Assembly (NCBI RefSeq): GCF_003626735.1
Contig: NZ_RBHX01000003.1
Location: 1 to 5,656, forward strand
From: Microbacterium sp. CGR2
Lineage (GTDB): Bacteria; Actinomycetota; Actinomycetes; Actinomycetales; Microbacteriaceae
Reading direction: 5' to 3'
DNA length: 5,656 bases
Of the stretch, positions 1 through 5,656 are shown in pieces. Numbering within the stretch: position 1 is the stretch's first letter; every line of letters starts with the position of its first letter. The position numbers and the translations under genes were made by a program. The notes below the pieces were generated by a model that did no database searches, was not told where the DNA came from, and was given only the letters and a program-made list of their open reading frames with translations.

Positions 1-34
1 GGCGTTATGGCGCGGGCGACGGGTGGTTAACGCG

Positions 35-59
35 AAAAGGCCACCCGATCGGGTGGCCT
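35..59 (-). terminator. Distal intrinsic terminator of the rrn operon
   Basis: Positions 38-59 form a perfect 22-nt palindrome. As RNA it is a 9-bp GC-rich stem (AGGCCACCC with GGGTGGCCT) closed by a GATC loop. On the minus strand it runs straight into TTTT (38-35), the layout of a factor-independent terminator. On the plus strand it is followed by CATCGG, with no T-run, so it works best for minus-strand transcripts, that is, the rRNA operon. It is the second of two terminators after 5S and shares its stem core with the first. Positions 1-34 beyond it hold nothing I can assign. Confidence 0.8.
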
Positions 60-71
60 CATCGGCGAACG

Positions 72-105
72 CAAAATGGCCACCCAGCTTTGGGTGGCCA
101 TTTTG
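72..105 (-). terminator. Proximal intrinsic terminator after 5S rRNA
   Basis: A perfect 15-bp stem (72-86 with 91-105) is closed by a 4-nt loop. The core is GGCCACCC/GGGTGGCC, flanked by an A-run on the 5' arm and a T-run (ATTTTG) on the 3' arm. It begins about 12 nt after the 5S 3' end, where an rrn terminator is expected. The U-run lies inside the stem and the A-run mirrors it, so the hairpin reads almost the same on both strands. It could therefore also stop plus-strand transcription arriving from a convergent gene to the left, though no such gene is visible in the window. Confidence 0.85.
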
Positions 106-116
106 TCTAAAAGAAG

Positions 117-234
117 TCCGGCGGTGTCCTACTCTCCCACAGGGTCCCCCCTGCAGTACCATCGGCGCTGTGAGGCTTAGCTTCCGGGTTCGGAATGTAA
201 CCGGGCGTTTCCCTCACGCTATGGCCGCCGAAAC
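117..234 (-). rRNA. rrf: 5S ribosomal RNA
   Basis: This is the small RNA of the large ribosomal subunit, located in the central protuberance. The minus strand carries the typical 5S features: a terminal helix I (UUCGGCGG near 233-226 with CCGCCGGA near 124-117), the conserved loop segment CCGAACCCGGAAG (near 199-187), and the helix IV/loop E segment with GATGGTACTG and GGGAGAGTAGG. The length of about 118 nt is normal for a bacterial 5S. It is the last gene of the operon, 106 nt after 23S and about 12 nt before the first terminator. I see no truncation. The ends were set by helix I pairing and are good to about 2 nt. Confidence 0.96.
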
Positions 235-257
235 ACTATTGATGTTTCAATCAAACA

Positions 258-281
258 CATAACAAAGTCATTGTTGTTATG
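258..281 (-). repeat. Perfect 8-bp hairpin upstream of 5S
   Basis: CATAACAA (258-265) and TTGTTATG (274-281) are exact complements around an 8-nt loop. The stem ends 24 nt before the mature 5S 5' end on the transcript. It is AU-rich, unlike the terminators, and is followed on the RNA by TGTTTG, not a U-tract. A processing landmark is therefore more likely than a terminator. Confidence 0.6.
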
Positions 282-282
282 C

Positions 283-307
283 GGTTCTCGACCGTACATC
301 GAGAACC
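283..307 (-). repeat. 9-bp hairpin that competes with the 23S stalk
   Basis: GGTTCTCGA (283-291) and TCGAGAACC (299-307) pair perfectly around a 7-nt loop. The arm at 299-307 is also part of the 23S stalk 3' arm (292-326), where it faces the boxA-like element of the 16S-23S spacer. The two pairings exclude each other: a local hairpin or the long-range stalk. Confidence 0.65.
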
Positions 308-326
308 ACTCAGTGGACGCGTAGCA
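292..326 (-). repeat. 23S processing stalk, 3' arm
   Basis: The plus strand here (35 nt) matches the reverse complement of 3556-3589 at 30 of 34 aligned positions with one extra base (T322). The longest exact block is CAGTGGACGCG (311-321). In the transcript the arms are complementary: two of the four differences become G-U pairs, leaving one U-U, one A-A and a single bulge. The arm lies 15 nt beyond the 23S 3' end. Long helices enclosing 23S are the known substrate of RNase III in bacterial rRNA maturation, and I infer that role here. Confidence 0.85.
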
Positions 327-340
327 CCAACAAACGGTGT

Positions 341-3437
<3,097 letters not shown>

Positions 3438-3444
<7 letters not shown>

Positions 3445-3457
3445 TCACATGAGTTTG
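3438..3457 (-). repeat. Base of the 23S stalk, 5' side
   Basis: In the transcript this segment pairs with 331-349. UCAAG/CUUGA forms helix 1 of 23S, UGUG/CACA continues it after three partly unpaired bases, and CAAAC/GUUUG (3457-3453 with 335-331) continues it further. The helix spans the mature ends and continues outward toward the long arms at 3556-3589 and 292-326. The outermost block competes with a local 6-bp hairpin (3451-3456 with 3463-3468). Confidence 0.65.
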
Positions 3458-3517
3458 AATCAAAACTCGACCAGTCCGAAGACCGAATCGAAAAAATTGA
3501 CTAATGATCTTTAAGAT

Positions 3518-3557
3518 CATCTTGTGCAACACGATCCGAAGACCATGTTGCAAGATG
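3518..3557 (-). repeat. Long UUCG-capped hairpin in the ITS
   Basis: An 11-bp stem (3526-3536 with 3541-3551, including G-U pairs) is capped by a UUCG tetraloop on the RNA. After a 2-nt bulge (3524-3525) it continues with 6 more pairs (3518-3523 with 3552-3557). It directly abuts the 23S stalk 5' arm, overlapping it by two bases, so it probably stacks as a side helix at the stalk. Its other foot overlaps a 7-bp hairpin at 3504-3520, so those two compete at 3 bases. Confidence 0.75.
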
Positions 3558-3589
3558 CTCGCGTCCACTGTGTAGTTCTCAAAGTACGG
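3556..3589 (-). repeat. 23S processing stalk, 5' arm (contains boxA)
   Basis: The 34-nt partner of 292-326. On the RNA it begins CCGUACUUUGAGAAC and ends GACGCGAGCA. With its partner it forms 32 compatible pairs of 34 (30 Watson-Crick, 2 G-U) with a single bulge in the partner. The helix encloses the whole 23S gene, with an asymmetric internal loop of about 110 nt on this side and 15 nt on the other. The boxA-like motif sits at its centre. Confidence 0.85.
3568..3583 (-). promoter_or_regulatory. Spacer boxA-like antitermination element
   Basis: The RNA reads UUUGAGAACUACACAG. It resembles the boxA-like elements of actinobacterial rRNA operons and shares TTGAGAACT and a following ACAG with the leader copy (5579-5593). 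In known systems boxA RNA recruits NusB-NusE (ribosomal protein S10) to keep RNA polymerase from terminating in untranslated rRNA. A second copy between 16S and 23S would reload that complex before the 3.1-kb 23S gene. Function here is inferred from sequence and position. Confidence 0.7.
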
Positions 3590-3673
3590 GCGGTGCCCCA
3601 ACCTGCCACCCCAAAGGGGAAACAGAAAGAGGCCCAGAAAAACCGACTGTGCTTCCAGCCCGAAGGCCAAAGC

Positions 3674-3705
3674 GCATCCGGTCCCTCAGGACCCAACAGC
3701 GTGCA
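3674..3705 (-). repeat. 16S processing stalk, 3' arm
   Basis: The plus strand of this 32-nt segment matches the minus strand of 5573-5604 at 27 positions. Exact blocks include GCATCCG (3674-3680) and CAACAGCGTGCA (3694-3705). As RNA the two arms give 27 Watson-Crick pairs, 2 G-U pairs and 3 mismatches, enclosing 16S. Within the arm, GGTCC (3680-3684) and GGACC (3689-3693) are complementary around CTCA, so the arm can instead fold on itself. Confidence 0.85.
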
Positions 3706-3769
3706 GACACCCCGCTCACCAACCCCCACATTCCAACCAGCCCCCGAAGAGACCGACGTACTAGCAGAA

Positions 3770-3784
3770 ATCAGCTGCGCTGAT
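3770..3784 (-). repeat. 6-bp hairpin in the ITS
   Basis: ATCAGC (3770-3775) and GCTGAT (3779-3784) pair perfectly around three bases. It lies inside the 16S stalk region, just outside the inner stalk strand at 3789-3797. There is no T-run after it on the transcript strand, so it is not a terminator. Confidence 0.5.
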
Positions 3785-3788
3785 GTCA

Positions 3789-3797
3789 TGTCAAATG
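3789..3797 (-). repeat. Inner 16S stalk strand, 3' side
   Basis: The RNA CAUUUGACA is the exact complement of UGUCAAAUG in the leader (5570-5562). The pairing is correctly nested inside the outer 16S stalk, so it probably prolongs that stalk toward the mature 16S ends. Nine bases alone could match by chance; the nesting is what makes it credible. Confidence 0.6.
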
Positions 3798-3846
3798 TTC
3801 CACCCATGAGCTCCCAGCAGAGACGAACGCTCTGATCTGGGTTCTG

Positions 3847-3860
3847 GACTCCGAAGAGTC
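3847..3860 (-). repeat. UUCG hairpin just after 16S
   Basis: The RNA GACUC-UUCG-GAGUC is a 5-bp stem with the very stable cUUCGg tetraloop. It can be lengthened by three more pairs (UCU with AGA) past a single bulged C. It lies 12 nt downstream of the 16S 3' end, so it may act as a folding barrier or processing landmark for 16S 3' maturation. Confidence 0.65.
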
Positions 3861-3867
3861 AGATGCT

Positions 3868-5397
<1,530 letters not shown>

Positions 5398-5409
5398 AAG
5401 AAATGCATA

Positions 5410-5417
5410 CAAACACA
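5410..5417 (-). promoter_or_regulatory. boxC-like octamer before 16S
   Basis: The RNA UGUGUUUG equals the boxC sequence described in E. coli rrn leaders. It lies 13 nt upstream of the mature 16S 5' end. The same octamer occurs at 259-252, 18 nt upstream of 5S. It overlaps the 3' side of a local 6-bp hairpin (5413-5430). An octamer is short, so function is uncertain. Confidence 0.35.
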
Positions 5418-5486
5418 GGGAAAACCGTGTCCGCAGCGAGTTTGATGCTGACCAAAGAGACAAATCATTGCTGACTTTATCCGTTG

Positions 5487-5506
5487 CCAACCCCCAAAGG
5501 AGTTGG
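5487..5506 (-). repeat. 8-bp leader hairpin
   Basis: The RNA CCAACUCC pairs with GGGGUUGG (one G-U) around a short U-rich loop. It is followed by CAACGGAUAAAG, not a U-tract, so it is not an intrinsic terminator. A second small hairpin (5508-5520) lies immediately upstream on the transcript. Confidence 0.55.
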
Positions 5507-5561
5507 TCTTTGATCCAAAGGAATTCTCACCCAACCCGAAGGCTGAACGAGGATAATTTGG

Positions 5562-5570
5562 CATTTGACA
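5562..5570 (-). repeat. Inner 16S stalk strand, 5' side
   Basis: The RNA UGUCAAAUG is the exact complement of the spacer segment at 3789-3797. It lies two bases from the outer stalk arm (5573-5604), so on this side the helix is almost continuous. On the spacer side 83 bases separate the two blocks and would loop out. Confidence 0.6.
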
Positions 5571-5572
5571 AG

Positions 5573-5604
5573 TGCACGCTGTTGAGTTCTCAAGGATCGG
5601 ATGC
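5573..5604 (-). repeat. 16S processing stalk, 5' arm (contains boxA)
   Basis: The 32-nt partner of 3674-3705, enclosing the 16S gene. Its RNA begins GCAUCCGAUCC and ends CAACAGCGUGCA. Of 32 positions, 29 can pair (27 Watson-Crick, 2 G-U); the mismatches are two A-C and one G-G. Two of the mismatches and one of the G-U pairs fall within the boxA-like part, so the duplex is weakest there. Confidence 0.85.
5579..5593 (-). promoter_or_regulatory. Leader boxA-like antitermination element
   Basis: The RNA UUGAGAACUCAACAG resembles actinobacterial rrn boxA elements and matches the spacer element (3568-3583) in TTGAGAACT and ACAG. In characterised operons this site loads the NusB-S10 antitermination complex soon after initiation. 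It lies about 180 nt before 16S. Placement in a leader, recurrence in the spacer and the conserved core support the call. Confidence 0.75.
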
Positions 5605-5650
5605 TCCCACGACCCAGCCATCACGACCAGGCCCGAAGGGCAACTTCTCT

Positions 5651-5656
5651 ATCTTA
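5651..5656 (-). promoter_or_regulatory. Possible promoter -10 box, cut by window edge
   Basis: The minus strand begins TAAGAT, which fits the TANNNT pattern of actinobacterial -10 boxes. A start about 7 nt downstream would give a leader of roughly 250 nt. The -35 box would lie outside the window, so this rests on six bases and position only. No better promoter was found inside the leader. Confidence 0.35.

Larger units (their letters stand above)
235..340 (-). other. 23S-5S spacer with tandem stem-loops
   Basis: This 106-nt spacer has no gene. It can form three consecutive hairpins: 239-243/250-254 (5 bp), 258-265/274-281 (8 bp, perfect, 8-nt loop) and 283-291/299-307 (9 bp, perfect). It also contains the 3' arm of the 23S processing stalk (292-326). 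The hairpins nearest 5S are plausible landmarks for releasing pre-5S RNA. That role is an inference from position. Confidence 0.75.
5398..5650 (-). other. rRNA operon leader
   Basis: About 250 nt precede 16S, with no convincing gene. In RNA order the leader holds a short UUCG-containing hairpin (5631-5641), the boxA-bearing 16S stalk 5' arm (5573-5604), the inner stalk strand (5562-5570), a UUCG hairpin (5534-5545), a 5-bp hairpin (5508-5520), an 8-bp hairpin (5487-5506), a 6-bp hairpin (5413-5430) and a U-run just before 16S. The region is removed during maturation of 16S. Confidence 0.8.

Noticed and set aside
2..33. 6-bp inverted repeat GCGTTA/TAACGC as a third terminator
   Set aside because: A 20-nt loop and no following T-run visible within the window.
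23..262. Plus-strand open frame of 79 codons over the terminators and 5S
   Set aside because: It runs through two perfect terminator hairpins and the whole 5S gene on the opposite strand; the product has no recognisable family.
3488..3520. Hairpin 3504-3520 followed by a T-run on the transcript strand, as a terminator
   Set aside because: The T-run starts about 10 nt after the stem, the stem is AT-rich, and termination before 23S would defeat the operon.
3765..3797. TTGACA on the transcript strand (3795-3790) as a -35 box for an internal promoter
   Set aside because: No acceptable -10 box at 16-19 nt; the bases are explained better as the inner 16S stalk strand.
5440..5490. TTGGCA with TGATTT 17 nt away in the leader as a second promoter
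   Set aside because: The -10 candidate fits poorly and the -35 candidate lies in a hairpin foot; not enough to report.

Overview
The window is one complete bacterial ribosomal RNA operon, transcribed entirely on the minus strand. I see no protein-coding gene. In transcription order (high to low coordinates) it holds: a possible promoter -10 box cut by the right edge (5651-5656), a leader of about 250 nt, 16S rRNA (about 3873-5397), a 428-nt spacer without tRNA genes (3445-3872), 23S rRNA (about 341-3444), a 106-nt spacer full of hairpins (235-340), 5S rRNA (about 117-234), and two tandem intrinsic terminators (72-105 and 38-59). All the open frames in the window lie in rRNA or structured spacer and are chance frames.

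The source is a high-GC Gram-positive, most probably family Microbacteriaceae (Actinomycetota, Micrococcales). The basis is my recognition of 16S variable-region sequence, the expanded helix region in 23S domain III that marks high-GC Gram-positives (about 1805-1915), boxA-like elements of the actinobacterial type (TTGAGAACT), and the tRNA-less 16S-23S spacer. Genus cannot be settled by eye.

The most informative part is the architecture of the precursor RNA. Two long imperfect inverted repeats flank the large rRNAs. Arms 5573-5604 and 3674-3705 enclose 16S, with 29 of 32 positions able to pair. Arms 3556-3589 and 292-326 enclose 23S, with 32 of 34 able to pair plus one bulge. These look like RNase III-type processing stalks. 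In both, the 5' arm contains the boxA-like element, so the presumed antitermination signal becomes double-stranded once the rRNA between the arms has been made. In both, the 3' arm can instead fold into a local hairpin. Shorter helices (5562-5570 with 3789-3797; 3438-3457 with 331-349) continue the stalks toward the mature ends.

The genes work as one unit: a single transcript, antitermination through boxA in the leader and again in the spacer, excision of 16S and 23S from their stalks, trimming of 5S out of a hairpin-rich spacer, and termination just after 5S. I found no evidence of a new protein system, mobile element, CRISPR array or tRNA. The points worth a second look concern RNA structure in the spacers and the paired terminators.
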